Source of the DNA: Veronia nyctiphanis
GTDB lineage: Bacteria; Pseudomonadota; Gammaproteobacteria; Enterobacterales; Vibrionaceae
Direction of reading: 5' to 3'
NCBI RefSeq assembly: GCF_004116385.1
Contig: NZ_PEIB01000003.1
Span: 62,001-126,000, forward strand
DNA length: 64,000 nt
The translations under genes and the position numbers were made by a program. The notes beneath the pieces are model-generated. The model had not been told where the DNA came from and made no database searches. It saw nothing but the letters and a program-made list of their open reading frames with translations. Positions within the stretch are counted from its first letter, which is position 1. Each line of letters opens with the position of its first letter. Below are positions 38,694 through 48,697 of the stretch, one piece after another.

Positions 38694-39347
38694 ATGAACT
38701 ACGTTGAGGAAATTCAGCGCCTCGTAGATACGGCGCTGAATGAATTAGAAAAAGCCATTAGCGAAAAAAAAATCCAATCAGGGCCTGTGAGCGAAGAAGC
38801 CTTTCTGTGCCGTTGGATTGCACAAGCTATTAAGAAGCAACGATTTGGCAACATCGTTGCGCGAGAAATGACAACCTGGTTACAACAGGGACGGAGCATG
38901 GGTAAACATGCGAACGTTAAAGGGCATTTACTGCATATTCAAAATGTTTATCAGCACTTTTTTCCGGATGGTGAGCCGCCAGCACCAGTTACTCATCGTC
39001 AATTTGAAGAACTTATCGCGAGTTTAGACAATGAAGAATGGATGGTTCATACCGAGTATGAAATTAACCGTAAAGTACGGGTGATTTCTGATGGTTTGTA
39101 TTCGTTCGCAGTCTGCAGTGAAACTATGGTGAAGGCATTCGACGGGCGAGGCGTGTTGGTCAAACCGCTGAGTCTTTTTGTTCGATGCCCTGAACCAATG
39201 TTCGTTAAGCTAGCCACAAAGCAGAACCTGTTGGTATCTAAAGTCTCTGATTACAAATCGATTGTTAAATATCACGCTGAGTATATGCTTTGGCCTGAGA
39301 ATCGTGCGACCTGTCTCGCAGTTCTCCCCGAAGAGATGAAAGTGTGA
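38694..39347 (+). CDS. DUF2913-type protein
   Basis: A 217-residue soluble protein with resemblance to the DUF2913 family of Vibrionaceae and relatives. The N-terminal half is helical (VEEIQRLVDTALNELEKAIS, CRWIAQAIKKQRFGNIVARE, WLQQGRSMGKHANVKGHLLH), the second half carries strands (SLDNEEWMVHTEYEI, GLYSFAVCS, LSLFVRCPEP). No catalytic motif stands out. It starts four bases after bcr. Function unknown. Confidence 0.65.
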   Translation: MNYVEEIQRLVDTALNELEKAISEKKIQSGPVSEEAFLCRWIAQAIKKQRFGNIVAREMTTWLQQGRSMGKHANVKGHLLHIQNVYQHFFPDGEPPAPVTHRQFEELIASLDNEEWMVHTEYEINRKVRVISDGLYSFAVCSETMVKAFDGRGVLVKPLSLFVRCPEPMFVKLATKQNLLVSKVSDYKSIVKYHAEYMLWPENRATCLAVLPEEMKV

Positions 39348-39564
39348 TTAAAATCGCATAAAATCCCCACCTAATATAAGCCGCCTAGTATACCTAGCTG
39401 GCTTTCTTGCTAGATATCTCAAACCGTGATGGAAAATCACCTCTACAAAGTGTAAAAATTAGAACACTAGCATGTCATCTAGAGGTTGCAACAATGAGCA
39501 AGGAATGCCAAACGTCGACCCTAGGTTGAAATCAACGCCATCAAAAGCAAATACAGAGGACGTC

Positions 39565-40235
39565 ATGTTAAAGCTGGCCCGCCTTTGCAAAGGGTATCAG
39601 GATGGAGAGGAGTACCATTCTGTCTTGCAAGGAACCACATTTGAATGCCAAAGGGGCGACAAAATTGCGTTGATGGGTGAGAGCGGTTCTGGCAAAAGTA
39701 CCCTACTCAATCTGATCGGCGGTCTCGATTTTGCCGATAGCGGTGAGATATGGATTGATAACCAGTCAATGCATGATTTATCAGAGCGAGCCCGAACCCG
39801 CTTTCGTCGCAAAAATATCGGGTTTATTTTCCAACAATTTAACCTCTTACCCACACTGACCATTAACGACAACATTCGCTTTTCACGACAACTCAAGGGA
39901 CTAGCTGAAAATGATGCGCTATGGCGAAAGATCATTTCTGCGCTTGATCTTCGCCCTCTCCTCAGTCGTTACCCGGAAGAAATTTCCGGTGGGCAACAGC
40001 AAAGAGCAGCAATCGCACGTGCGCTGTATATGGAGCCTAAACTGCTGCTGGCAGATGAGCCGACAGGCAGCTTGATGAACGAAATGCTGATGTTGTCATG
40101 AGCTTGCTTCTGTCACTGACTGAATCATTAAATGCCACTTTGGTTGTGGTAACACACAGTCCGGTAGTCGCAGAGAACTTTGACACCAAATATCTCTTGC
40201 AAGGCGGTACATTGAATGTTCGGCACAGTAGCTAA
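39565..40235 (+). pseudogene. ABC transporter ATP-binding protein (LolD/MacB-type), frameshifted
   Basis: About 223 residues after repair. The ATG at 39565 follows AGAGGAC and gives [14 protein letters not shown]. Walker A is [20 protein letters not shown]-loop [14 protein letters not shown], signature [15 protein letters not shown], Walker [12 protein letters not shown]. Then the frame is lost at about 40074: one added G in CTTGATG gives [18 protein letters not shown] and the H-loop VVVTHSPVVAENF, stopping at 40235. Its end overlaps the permease start by 20 bases. It powers a type VII ABC system with the FtsX-like permease. Start choice removes an unconserved 31-residue extension. Confidence 0.87.
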
Positions 40236-42669
40236 AGCACTGTGGGGGCATTATCGCCGCCACCCGATGCAAATTATCCTTGTGCTTCTTGGACTGACTC
40301 TTGGCGTTGCTTTGCTGGTGGGGGTAATGTCAATCAATGAACACGCGCAACAAAGCTATAAACGCGGCGAGCGAATGTTCTCCAATCCGTTCCCTTACGT
40401 TCTTCATCCTATTAACCGCGGCGACAGGATCAGTGAAGACTTCTATATTTCGTTGCGATTGCAAGGCTTTAAACAGTGCGTACCCGTCGACTCCATTGAG
40501 GTGATGACCAAAGAGGGAAGGGATATGCGTCTTACTGGATTGGATTATATTGCTTTTCTCAACCTCGACAGCTTCCAGAAAAACGGCCCTCGTCTGTTCG
40601 ACCTCAATCGTGGAAATGACACGATTTGGGTGAGCCATGAGCTTGCTAATCACTTTAGCTGGCAGCAAGGCGAGTACATCCAGCTGATTAATGGACAGAG
40701 AATAGGCCCGCTTGAGTTAATGAGCGAAGATAGCCTGACCTCTGGAATACGATTGTTTACAGACATTTCAGTACTTAGAAAGTTGAGCCCACACAGTGGG
40801 TTTAGCCAGATATATTGCGGCAAGCTTTCTGAGGAAGAAAGACAACAGATTAAGCATCAGGCTCAGAATGGAGTGACCCTGTCACGCACTGAGTCTGCAG
40901 AATTGGCACCCCTTACTCGAGCATTCCACCTAAATTTATTGGCTATGGGACTGCTTGCCTTTGTTGTGGGCTTATTTATTTTTTATCAGGCGATATCTCT
41001 GTCGTTAACGCAAAGGCAACCACTAGTAGGTACCTTACGCCAGCTTGGGGTTTACCGTTCTGTCTTGGCTTGGGTCATTATTGTAGAAATGGCGCTTCTA
41101 CTGATTGTTGGGCTTGGCCTCGGTAATGTGATTGGCGTCTTTCTTGCCAGCAAACTGCTACCGACGGTAGCGACCACGCTCAATGATCTTTATGGCGCCA
41201 ATATCTCTTTAGCGATGCATTGGCAGTGGGAGTGGGGCGCATATAGCTTGCTTTTAGCTCTCTCAGGCATTGGCCTCGCGTCGTTTTGGCCTTCATTAAG
41301 GTTGTTACGCACTGAGCCTTCGAGGCTAGCCAAATCAGTGTATGTCGTCGGCTCTTTGTTTACGGAGTTTAAGTGGCAAGCATTACTGGCATTTGTTCTC
41401 CTTTGTGTCACGTTGGTCATTAATGTTCTGCCAGAAAGTCTTGAACAGGGATTTTTGCTGGTTGGGTTAACACTACTTTGCGGAGGCCTATCTCTACCAT
41501 TTTTCATGGGTAAATCCTTCCAGTTTTTTGCTCGCTTCACACGTTCAGCCAAGCTAACGTGGTTCTTTTCTGACGCATCGGCAAGCCTCAGCTTCCGCGG
41601 TATTGCTGCTATGGCATTCATGATGGCAATTGCAGTCAATATCGGTATGGAGACAATGATCGGTAGCTTTAGACATGCCACGGAATCTTGGCTCGAAAAG
41701 CGTCTGGTTGCTGATGTATACGTACGTTCTGAAAAAGCCAAAATGCGTGAGTTGAATTTATGGATGAAATCTCAACCTGAAATTTATAAGAGCTGGGTGA
41801 CGTGGAAGAACGAACTTGAGTACGGTGACGGTGCAATAGAGGTGGTATCTCTAGGTACAAGTATAGAAGAGCGAGAGTCTCTGGTGTTAAAGGATCGACA
41901 GGCAGACTTCTGGACTGTGTTTCATACCGAAAAGTCGCTGCTTATCAGCGAGTCTTTGGCGCAGAGACTAGACGTTAATGTGGGCAGTAATATCGAATTA
42001 CCTCCTCCTTTTGGTCCGGGCTGGCAGGTCAGTGGTATTTATTTGGATTACGGTAATCCGCGTGGTCAGGTAATGGTATCTGTTCGCTCCAAACTGATAC
42101 CTTGGATCTCTAATGGCAGTGGAGACTTTGCCATTCTGTTCAAAGAGGGCATTGAGCCTGATGAGGTTATTGCACGCATGCAAAAAACCTTTGATTTACG
42201 TGATAACCAGATAAAACATCAACACGATATCCTTGAACGTGCCATGGTGATATTTGACCGCACTTTCTCCGTCACAAATACCTTGAGTACATTAACTCTC
42301 ATCATCGCCTTATGTGGCCTGTTTTTCGCAACACTTGCAACTGAATTCTCCCGGCAACGGCAATACGCATTGCTCAGATTCTTAGGTATTTCCGGTCGTA
42401 ACCTTGCCTTCCTTGGAGGCGGTCAGCTGGCGGTCATCGGATTGTTCTCTGCGTTGTTTGCTCTACCGCTTGGTCTTCTTATTTCCGAATTATTACTTAA
42501 TGTGGTTATCAAATATTCCTTTGGCTGGACGATGTCTCTGACGTACTTTTTGTCATCCTACGCGATAACACTCGTCGCAACGATTATTACGCTGTTAGCG
42601 GCTGGTGCTTGGCCAGTCTGGCGGCTCATCAAACGGTCAGCGGTATCGTCGATGCGTGAGGCATTGTAG
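40216..42669 (+). CDS. FtsX-like ABC transporter permease (AttG/YbbP-type)
   Basis: An 817-residue permease of the FtsX/MacB superfamily with about eight to ten helices. An N-terminal anchor (MQIILVLLGLTLGVALLVGV) precedes a large periplasmic domain, then FtsX cores with helices at about residues 245-385, 395-440 and 690-800, ending with the coupling region RLIKRSAVSSMREAL. The double-FtsX layout equals YbbP and the AttG permeases. It should act with the ATPase upstream and the AttH-type protein downstream, as in Agrobacterium attachment and Pseudomonas clusters. The substrate of these mechanotransmission-type machines is mostly unknown (lipid or lipoprotein likely). Confidence 0.85.
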   Translation: MFGTVAKALWGHYRRHPMQIILVLLGLTLGVALLVGVMSINEHAQQSYKRGERMFSNPFPYVLHPINRGDRISEDFYISLRLQGFKQCVPVDSIEVMTKEGRDMRLTGLDYIAFLNLDSFQKNGPRLFDLNRGNDTIWVSHELANHFSWQQGEYIQLINGQRIGPLELMSEDSLTSGIRLFTDISVLRKLSPHSGFSQIYCGKLSEEERQQIKHQAQNGVTLSRTESAELAPLTRAFHLNLLAMGLLAFVVGLFIFYQAISLSLTQRQPLVGTLRQLGVYRSVLAWVIIVEMALLLIVGLGLGNVIGVFLASKLLPTVATTLNDLYGANISLAMHWQWEWGAYSLLLALSGIGLASFWPSLRLLRTEPSRLAKSVYVVGSLFTEFKWQALLAFVLLCVTLVINVLPESLEQGFLLVGLTLLCGGLSLPFFMGKSFQFFARFTRSAKLTWFFSDASASLSFRGIAAMAFMMAIAVNIGMETMIGSFRHATESWLEKRLVADVYVRSEKAKMRELNLWMKSQPEIYKSWVTWKNELEYGDGAIEVVSLGTSIEERESLVLKDRQADFWTVFHTEKSLLISESLAQRLDVNVGSNIELPPPFGPGWQVSGIYLDYGNPRGQVMVSVRSKLIPWISNGSGDFAILFKEGIEPDEVIARMQKTFDLRDNQIKHQHDILERAMVIFDRTFSVTNTLSTLTLIIALCGLFFATLATEFSRQRQYALLRFLGISGRNLAFLGGGQLAVIGLFSALFALPLGLLISELLLNVVIKYSFGWTMSLTYFLSSYAITLVATIITLLAAGAWPVWRLIKRSAVSSMREAL

Positions 42670-43772
42670 TGAAATTTAGTTTTTCCGATCTAAAACGTTT
42701 AATGATTGGTGTGGTGTTCAGCCTTTCGGTTATTCTGCTGATTTTGCTTATCCGCTCGTTCGAGCCGCCTAAAACAAATCAAATTGCCAGTTTACTTTCC
42801 AGTTCCTCTGCAGAGGGATTTTCTGCTGTTACGCCGGGTTACGTAATGACTTTCCCCGATGATTTTGGCGCACATCCATCATTTCGGCATGAATGGTGGT
42901 ATGTCACGGCAAATCTCAAAGATGAAAGTGGCAACAGATATGGAATACAGTGGACCTTGTTTCGCTATGCGTCATCACCAGACACTGGTGAAAGGTGGAA
43001 CAGCAATCAGGTCTACATGGCACATTCAGTGTTGACCACTGAAAAAGAGGTCTATGCCTTTGAGCGCTATGGCCGTGGGGGGATCGGACAAGCAGGAACA
43101 CAGGCTAAACCGTTTGCGATTTGGCTTGATGATTGGCGTATGCAATCTGAGAGTGAGCAGCCATTTCCAGCAGCAGTAACAGCAGGGGAAGATGACGTCA
43201 GCTACCGATTATCACTCACACAAACACTGCCGCCCGTTCTCAATGGTGACAAAGGGTATAGCAAGAAGCATGTGGACGACTTTGCATCTTACTATTTCAG
43301 TGTGCCAAGGATAAACATTAAGGGAACCATCAATATCGGAGGTCAATCCGTTGATGTCTCTGGCTTAGGTTGGTTTGATCGTGAATGGGGAACACGAGAA
43401 ATGTCACCTTCACAAAGAGGGTGGAGCTGGTTCTCAATGCATTTGGATGACGGCAGCTCGTTAATGATTGCTGAATTGAGGGGAGAACCTGACAATTTTG
43501 CGTTCGGAACCTACATATCATCGAATAGCGACGTTTCAATACTGGGGACGGAAGATATTCTGTTGACGCCAGTAACCTACAGAAAGGTCAAAAAAGACAA
43601 GCATGTTCCACTCACTTGGAAGATAACACTCAAAAACCTTGATAAACAATGGGAAGTTCGAGCACTCAATCACCAGAATTGGCTGGATTTCTACTTTCCA
43701 TATTGGGAGGGGCCAACGGTTATCTCTGGTAGTAGCACAGGGACAGGCTTTATGGAGCTAACTGGATACTGA
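42669..43772 (+). CDS. AttH/CrtC-family secreted lipocalin-like hydrolase
   Basis: A 367-residue protein of the AttH/carotenoid-hydratase-like (CrtC) family. An N-terminal signal anchor (MIGVVFSLSVILLILLIR) leads to the double lipocalin-like fold: FPDDFGAHPSFRHEWWYVTA, YGIQWTLFRYASSP, QVYMAHSVLT, GWSWFSMHLDDGSSLMIAEL and the last FYFPYWEGPTVISG. The HEWWYVT and FDREWG motifs are the family signature. A GTG start overlaps the permease stop (TAGTG), so it is translationally coupled. It likely processes or accepts a hydrophobic ligand exported by the transporter. Confidence 0.88.
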   Translation: MKFSFSDLKRLMIGVVFSLSVILLILLIRSFEPPKTNQIASLLSSSSAEGFSAVTPGYVMTFPDDFGAHPSFRHEWWYVTANLKDESGNRYGIQWTLFRYASSPDTGERWNSNQVYMAHSVLTTEKEVYAFERYGRGGIGQAGTQAKPFAIWLDDWRMQSESEQPFPAAVTAGEDDVSYRLSLTQTLPPVLNGDKGYSKKHVDDFASYYFSVPRINIKGTINIGGQSVDVSGLGWFDREWGTREMSPSQRGWSWFSMHLDDGSSLMIAELRGEPDNFAFGTYISSNSDVSILGTEDILLTPVTYRKVKKDKHVPLTWKITLKNLDKQWEVRALNHQNWLDFYFPYWEGPTVISGSSTGTGFMELTGY

Positions 43773-44117
43773 ATGAGTTAACCGTTTAAAATTTAAAGTG
43801 AATTTAATGTAATTCAGAGCACTATATTGGAATTATTATTCTGTACGGTATCCAATCAAGCGTTCCAATGATCACAATTCTGAATACTGACACAGGCTTG
43901 GCCATATCTCTTCAACACCCTCAAAAAACTCATAAGGCCTATATTTTAGCGCCTGATGTCGTATGCGTCGGTAAAATCAGCATTAACCTCCGCCGGACAA
44001 TGTAAGCTTGAACACTTATCCTGAATATGCCCAAGTTTGTATTCGAGCCCCTGACGACTAGCTTTAATCTATGTCAGAAATGGGCTTGTTAAAGATAACC
44101 TCAGCAAGGAGCGTTCA
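43773..44117. other. Non-coding gap
   Basis: A 45-codon open frame (43868-44005) lacks a ribosome site. Otherwise nothing I can support. CAGCAAGGAGCG precedes the reductase start. Confidence 0.4.
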
Positions 44118-44990
44118 ATGTTGCCGATAGTGCTTGGAACTGCCAAATTCGATACATTTCAAGACAAAGAGTCCAGCTTCCGATTACTTGACACATTTGT
44201 TGAGGCAGGAGGCCGACGTGTTGATACTGCAAATAACTATGCTTGCTGGCACCCAGAGGGCCATGGTGGTGAGAGCGAGTCATTGATTGGTGAGTGGCAG
44301 ACTGAGCGTGGAAGAGACAATATTGAGATTATGACCAAAATTGGTGCGCTTCCTCTTGATGGACTGACATATCAACACCTTGATGGTCTCTCCGCCAGCA
44401 ACATTAATGCGTCTGTTGATGGATGCTTAAATCGTTTGAGAACAGACTTTATCGATGTGTTGTATGCACATGTCGATGATAAAAGCACGTCGCTGGAAGA
44501 AAGTTGGATGGCGTTGTCAAACTTGGTCAAACAGGGGGTTGTAGGGCAGTTAGGGATATCAAACTATTCCGCAGAACGGGTAATCGAACTTGAGAACCTG
44601 ATTAATGAGAAAGATCTCGTGCCTTTCAAGTTTGCTCAATACCGTTATAGTCTGATCAGCCCAAACTACGATCGAGACTTCGCCCCTCAGATACTGCTCA
44701 ATGAAAAGCTGAATGATGTGCTCCACCAATCAGCATTTAACCCCGAAATTCTTACCTATTCAGCCCTGCTAGATGGACATCTTGAAGATGATCCTGACGA
44801 GCTGCCATCAGACTACGATAATTTGCTAAATAGTATTATGGTTGAAGAGTTGCAAGCTGAAGCTCAGCAGCTCAATGTCTCTGTTGCTGCACTGATTTTA
44901 AAAACAATTAGTGATTATGGGTACACACCGATTACAGTCTCATCAAAACCAGAGCGTATGTTAGACAATCTCGCACTATTTAAAATTTAA
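44118..44990 (+). CDS. Aldo/keto reductase
   Basis: A 290-residue aldo/keto reductase. The catalytic tetrad is visible: D36 and Y41 in RRVDTANNYACW, K74 in IMTKIGA, H118 in YAHVDD. VVGQLGISNYSAE is the strand-6 block, and ILTYSALLDG plus the TPITVSSKP tail are positioned for NADP(H) binding. Substrate unknown. AAGGAG lies six bases before the ATG. Stands alone. Confidence 0.88.
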   Translation: MLPIVLGTAKFDTFQDKESSFRLLDTFVEAGGRRVDTANNYACWHPEGHGGESESLIGEWQTERGRDNIEIMTKIGALPLDGLTYQHLDGLSASNINASVDGCLNRLRTDFIDVLYAHVDDKSTSLEESWMALSNLVKQGVVGQLGISNYSAERVIELENLINEKDLVPFKFAQYRYSLISPNYDRDFAPQILLNEKLNDVLHQSAFNPEILTYSALLDGHLEDDPDELPSDYDNLLNSIMVEELQAEAQQLNVSVAALILKTISDYGYTPITVSSKPERMLDNLALFKI

Positions 44991-45104
44991 GGCTGATTTT
45001 GAGCTCAATTGGATGCGGTTTTATTAATCGTATGATAGTGTTCAATGCCATAATGAAAGTGCAGAAACTTCTGTATATCATCAAATTGAGACAGGGCTAA
45101 TATA

Positions 45105-45428
45105 ATGAAAAATGTACTGATGTCTCTGGCTGCTATTCTTGCATTGTCTGGCTGTTCTTCATCACCAGACCCCGTTGATGCGAGGATTGAAGCTGCTATT
45201 AAGCTCTGTCAAAGCGATAGCGCGAAAGCCTTTTCACAAACACAAGATGGATTTAGGGTGATGTGCCACGATGGGAGTTCTTATATACTTCGTGGAGGCG
45301 TGGGTATTGAACGCGTTACTGAGCTAGACAAGGTTTATTGCTCAAGCATGGGGATTAGAAACTTGGAGTCTGATAAAGACGGCGACATAAAGTTGTCCTG
45401 TAAAGACGGCTCCAACTACGTATTATAA
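45105..45428 (+). CDS. Small lipoprotein with two Cys-repeat units
   Basis: A 107-residue lipoprotein: MKNVLMSLAAILALSGC lipobox, then a linker and two similar segments: KLCQSDSAKAFS...FRVMCHDGSSYIL and VYCSSMGIRNLE...IKLSCKDGSNYVL. Each has an early Cys, a spacer of 16-18 residues, C-x-D-G-S and an aromatic strand, so each pair probably makes a disulphide. It sits 13 bases before a shorter lipoprotein holding one more unit of the same kind. I do not know this family. Confidence 0.8.
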   Translation: MKNVLMSLAAILALSGCSSSPDPVDARIEAAIKLCQSDSAKAFSQTQDGFRVMCHDGSSYILRGGVGIERVTELDKVYCSSMGIRNLESDKDGDIKLSCKDGSNYVL

Positions 45429-45441
45429 TTGGGAGATACCA

Positions 45442-45678
45442 ATGAAAAAAGTCATTTTGGCGCTAACCACTGCGGTAGTAATAGCAGGCTGCTCAGGTCT
45501 TGAGACTGCAGAATCAATGCCAAACCCTGATCAGCGTGTTGTTGACGGCCGATTAAATATCTCTACTGACCTTAACGCCACATATTGTGAAGGCAAAGGC
45601 TTTGAGAAATTTTTAGAAAGAGAGAAATTTTATACGTTTACATGTAAGGGCGGTACATTCTTTAATATCCCTAAATAG
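45442..45678 (+). CDS. Small lipoprotein with one Cys-repeat unit
   Basis: A 78-residue lipoprotein (MKKVILALTTAVVIAGC). The mature part ends with one unit, TYCEGKGFEKFLE...TFTCKGGTFFNIP, matching the units of the gene before it. GGGAGATACC gives the ribosome site. Followed by a strong terminator, so the two lipoproteins form one transcript. Unknown role, probably envelope. Confidence 0.78.
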   Translation: MKKVILALTTAVVIAGCSGLETAESMPNPDQRVVDGRLNISTDLNATYCEGKGFEKFLEREKFYTFTCKGGTFFNIPK

Positions 45679-45703
45679 ACTCTCAATATTCCAATTCTTT
45701 TCT

Positions 45704-45731
45704 AAAACGCTGGGTTTTCCCGGCGTTTTTT
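45704..45731 (+). terminator. Terminator of the lipoprotein pair
   Basis: AAAACGCTGGG-TTTT-CCCGGCGTTTTTT, 25 bases after the stop. Confidence 0.9.
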
Positions 45732-45954
45732 GCTTCTTTGGTTTACCTTTTTGATTGAGTAGACAGAGCTAGGATAAATAATTAAAAGCTTAGATTGGAA
45801 CGGTTTAGGCTAACTATCCAGAATCGCGTAATTTATCACTTTGAAAATACAGGAAGATATGAGTGCCACTGGTTTTGATTATTTGCAGGATAGAGGGCGG
45901 GCGACCAATTGCACGTCAAAATCTTCAACGTGCAATTGCCCATAATAAAGCAGA

Positions 45955-47049
45955 TCAAAATTGAAGCGTTTTCTTTGCCGTTAAGTGTGAAACCATGTTG
46001 TTGACAGCCTTGAGCTGGCGACCTGATTTTAAAGTGAAATCAGCATCAGTGTATCCCCACCAATCCCAACAACTATGAGGGTTTAGGCTCACGTAGCTAA
46101 TTTTTGCTTGGGGATAGAGAACAACAATGTCATTTGCTTCTGCCCATTCATTGTATCCTGTCAGTCTGGGATAGCTGTCCTTAGGTGAGCCGCTCTGCAA
46201 GAATTGATCTGCGCTTTGTTTACAACCATGAAAAGCAATATGAAGCCTACATCCTGCTTTTTCTGCGCATCCCTTAGGTACATAGATAAAACCTTCGTCG
46301 GCCATGTATGGGTAAGTGTCGAAAAATGGCTTTTGATCGAATTTGAACAATCGATTTGACGTGTTTTCCTGCGAGGCTCTCATATTGAGAGACCCATACA
46401 GATGAGCAAAAATTTCTTTAGCAGTATCGAAGTCATCGGCACAATGATTGACGAAGGGTCGATCTGTCTCATCGCATGAGTTGGTATTGTCCTTGATAAA
46501 TGAAACGAATCCATGGCCAGCGGGTTGATTATACTCATAAGCCAGATTGCTCTCTTTGACTCCAAGCTCTTGATAGTATTCAAAGAGGGAGTCCATAACC
46601 TGACGTTTGACTTTCTTGTCCTCGGTTCCGCTGAATAGCCAAACCTTCTGTTCTGCAATGTGGCGTGTGCTATCTATCTTGCCTGCTTTAGCATTACTGA
46701 GTGTGATTTCATGGAGGTCACTAACGTTGGCTTTTTCATTCATGCAGTTATTAGCTTGCTGAATTTGGCCATTAATACTGAAATACCATCCCAGTTCGGT
46801 AGAGTAGGGCTTAACGCAAGAATAAGGTACCCCTGCAATGACACCAATGCCCTTTACAGAAGCTGAAAAAGCCACACCATACTGAACAGCCATGGCACCA
46901 CCAGATGAAAGCCCTGATACGGTAACTGAATGCGTATCAGCGCCTAATCGAGGCAGGCAGTCCTCACAAGGCAGCTCCTCTGTAGCATGTATCGTTTGTA
47001 CGTTGACCAATATACTGACGAAGGCAAGCGCTTTAAATCTATTATTCAT
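45955..47049 (-). CDS. Secreted PHB-depolymerase-family esterase
   Basis: A 364-residue exported alpha/beta hydrolase. I choose the ATG at 47049 (MNNRFKALAFVSILVNVQ signal) with GGAC upstream. The lipase box is GLSSGG with nucleophile S48; a probable Asp is in WLFSGTEDKKV and His in QPAGHGF. FIYVPKGC, LHIAFHGCKQSADQF and WWGYTDADF match the secreted PHB depolymerase/esterase family (PF10503-like). Many cysteines suggest disulphides. It could act on extracellular polyhydroxybutyrate or other esters; no linker or substrate-binding domain is present, so function stays open. Confidence 0.82.
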   Translation of the reverse strand: MNNRFKALAFVSILVNVQTIHATEELPCEDCLPRLGADTHSVTVSGLSSGGAMAVQYGVAFSASVKGIGVIAGVPYSCVKPYSTELGWYFSINGQIQQANNCMNEKANVSDLHEITLSNAKAGKIDSTRHIAEQKVWLFSGTEDKKVKRQVMDSLFEYYQELGVKESNLAYEYNQPAGHGFVSFIKDNTNSCDETDRPFVNHCADDFDTAKEIFAHLYGSLNMRASQENTSNRLFKFDQKPFFDTYPYMADEGFIYVPKGCAEKAGCRLHIAFHGCKQSADQFLQSGSPKDSYPRLTGYNEWAEANDIVVLYPQAKISYVSLNPHSCWDWWGYTDADFTLKSGRQLKAVNNMVSHLTAKKTLQF

Positions 47050-47830
47050 TTTATGTCCATTTATTAACAAATAAGAAAATAAAAAGATGTCTATTTATAA
47101 GCTAGACGAAAGAGGACATACAATTTTTATGCCTAATACGATGCAGAGATGCAAATTTTTTATTTAAAGTTGTTCAAAAATATATCTGGATAAATATCTC
47201 ATAGATTTATTGATATGTGGTTTTTAACTTCATCTACAGGGTGAAAATCGAACAATAATGCTTGATTTTAATTATATGTGAGGTTTGTTATTTAAAAAGT
47301 AATAGTGTTATTGTAAAAAGAGAATACGGTTAGGTGTAAATCACTTCCGTATTGTTAAAAGAGATGTGGTCAATTTAAATCAGTCTGATAAGTGAGAGTG
47401 TTACACACATTAAAATGTCCAGTTTATCTTAAAATTATTTATTTTTGGACGGAACTGTCCTTGTAATAAAATAGTTCCCTACAGAATTTTATTTTGCACT
47501 AAGTTGTTTCACGTTGTTTAGCCTCAATGATTAGAGTATCGGGTCATCTATCAAAAATGATAAAAATAACTGAGTTGTAATTAATGAGATCATGCAACAG
47601 TTAAATATCTTTTTTGTAGAATATATGCCTGCTATATTCGGTTAACAAGGCGGAGAAGCACAATTTTAATGCGTACAGGAGAAGCATCCATTGTTTATGA
47701 CATGTTACTTTGGCAAATTAACATCTCCGTTTATGCTTCTATCAGCCTTCTTTTATTGAGTGTTCACTGAAAATATCAGCATTACAAAGTAGAGAGCGTT
47801 GTCACGAGGACACCATAAGCGAAATTTAGC
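47050..47830. other. Long AT-rich non-coding gap
   Basis: Strongly AT-rich with no credible gene. Contains GGACGGAACTGTCC (about 47448-47461), a short inverted repeat. A 33-codon frame near 47670 has no family resemblance. Likely promoter region of the esterase gene and beyond. Confidence 0.45.
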
Positions 47831-48697
47831 TCACATAGTGGTAAGTAACTGATTCCATTTAGTAATAGCCGTCTTACCTGCATCGAGTCCGAGCTGATAA
47901 GCTTTTTTGAGTTGTTCGGTTGACGTGCTCAAGCGGGTTAATTTGAATGCATCAGGGGGACAAATCTGCAGAATTTGCACTCCATTTGGTGGACTTTTGA
48001 TTAGATCAATGGCCTGATTATATCGGATATAGCGTGTCATCATTGGTTCGATAAGAGCGGGTGTTTTGTTGAGCATAGGTTTCATAATGCAATCAAGTTT
48101 TCCTCTTGATTTTCGGTAGCTATCTGGACGACTGCGTAATACCATGATTTTTGATGCGCCACGTTTGATGGCTTCTGCTACTGGAATGGCATCTGAAACG
48201 CCGCCGTCAACATACCCATGCCCTTTTTCAAGCGTCACTCCATTTCTATATAGAATAGGTACTGCACTGCTTGCTTTCATTGTCTTAAGCAGACTGTCTA
48301 CGGCGGGAGTTAGGTATTCAGCTTTACCCGTATCTTTTCTTGTGACACCAAGGAAAAAAGGGCGTTTTTCTGTCTCCAACTGTTTCTTATCTATACCCAG
48401 TTCACTGTCCGTAATATCCCACATCCAGTCAAGATCAATACCGTGTCCACCACGGATAAACTTTCGTACGGAAATAAATTCTCTTCGTAGGCTGTAATCA
48501 AGATAAATTTTTGCGTTTCTTCCGGGCATATTCGCTAAATATGCGGCCAGATTGTTTGCGCCAGCCGACACACCCCAAAAGCTGTCAAAGGGCGAAAATT
48601 CCTGATGGAGAAAATGATCGAGAATTCCACATGAAAAAACGCCACGCATTGCACCACCTTCAACGATTAAAGCTGCGGCACCAATTTTTTCTGTCAT
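47831..48697 (-). CDS. Patatin-like phospholipase (YjjU-like)
   Basis: A 288-residue patatin-fold lipase. Oxyanion loop VEGGAMRGVF, nucleophile S44 in GVSAGA and the D164-G-G dyad partner in GYVDGGVSDAIPV are all present. The length and VEGGAMRG start resemble E. coli YjjU. It has no signal peptide, so a cytosolic or inner-face lipase is likely. It hydrolyses acyl chains from phospholipids in general for this family; exact substrate unknown. Confidence 0.9.
   Translation of the reverse strand: MTEKIGAAALIVEGGAMRGVFSCGILDHFLHQEFSPFDSFWGVSAGANNLAAYLANMPGRNAKIYLDYSLRREFISVRKFIRGGHGIDLDWMWDITDSELGIDKKQLETEKRPFFLGVTRKDTGKAEYLTPAVDSLLKTMKASSAVPILYRNGVTLEKGHGYVDGGVSDAIPVAEAIKRGASKIMVLRSRPDSYRKSRGKLDCIMKPMLNKTPALIEPMMTRYIRYNQAIDLIKSPPNGVQILQICPPDAFKLTRLSTSTEQLKKAYQLGLDAGKTAITKWNQLLTTM

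Noticed and set aside
43868-44005. 45-codon open frame starting MITILNTDTG
   Set aside because: No ribosome site, no motif, and it runs through a promoter-like gap; likely chance.
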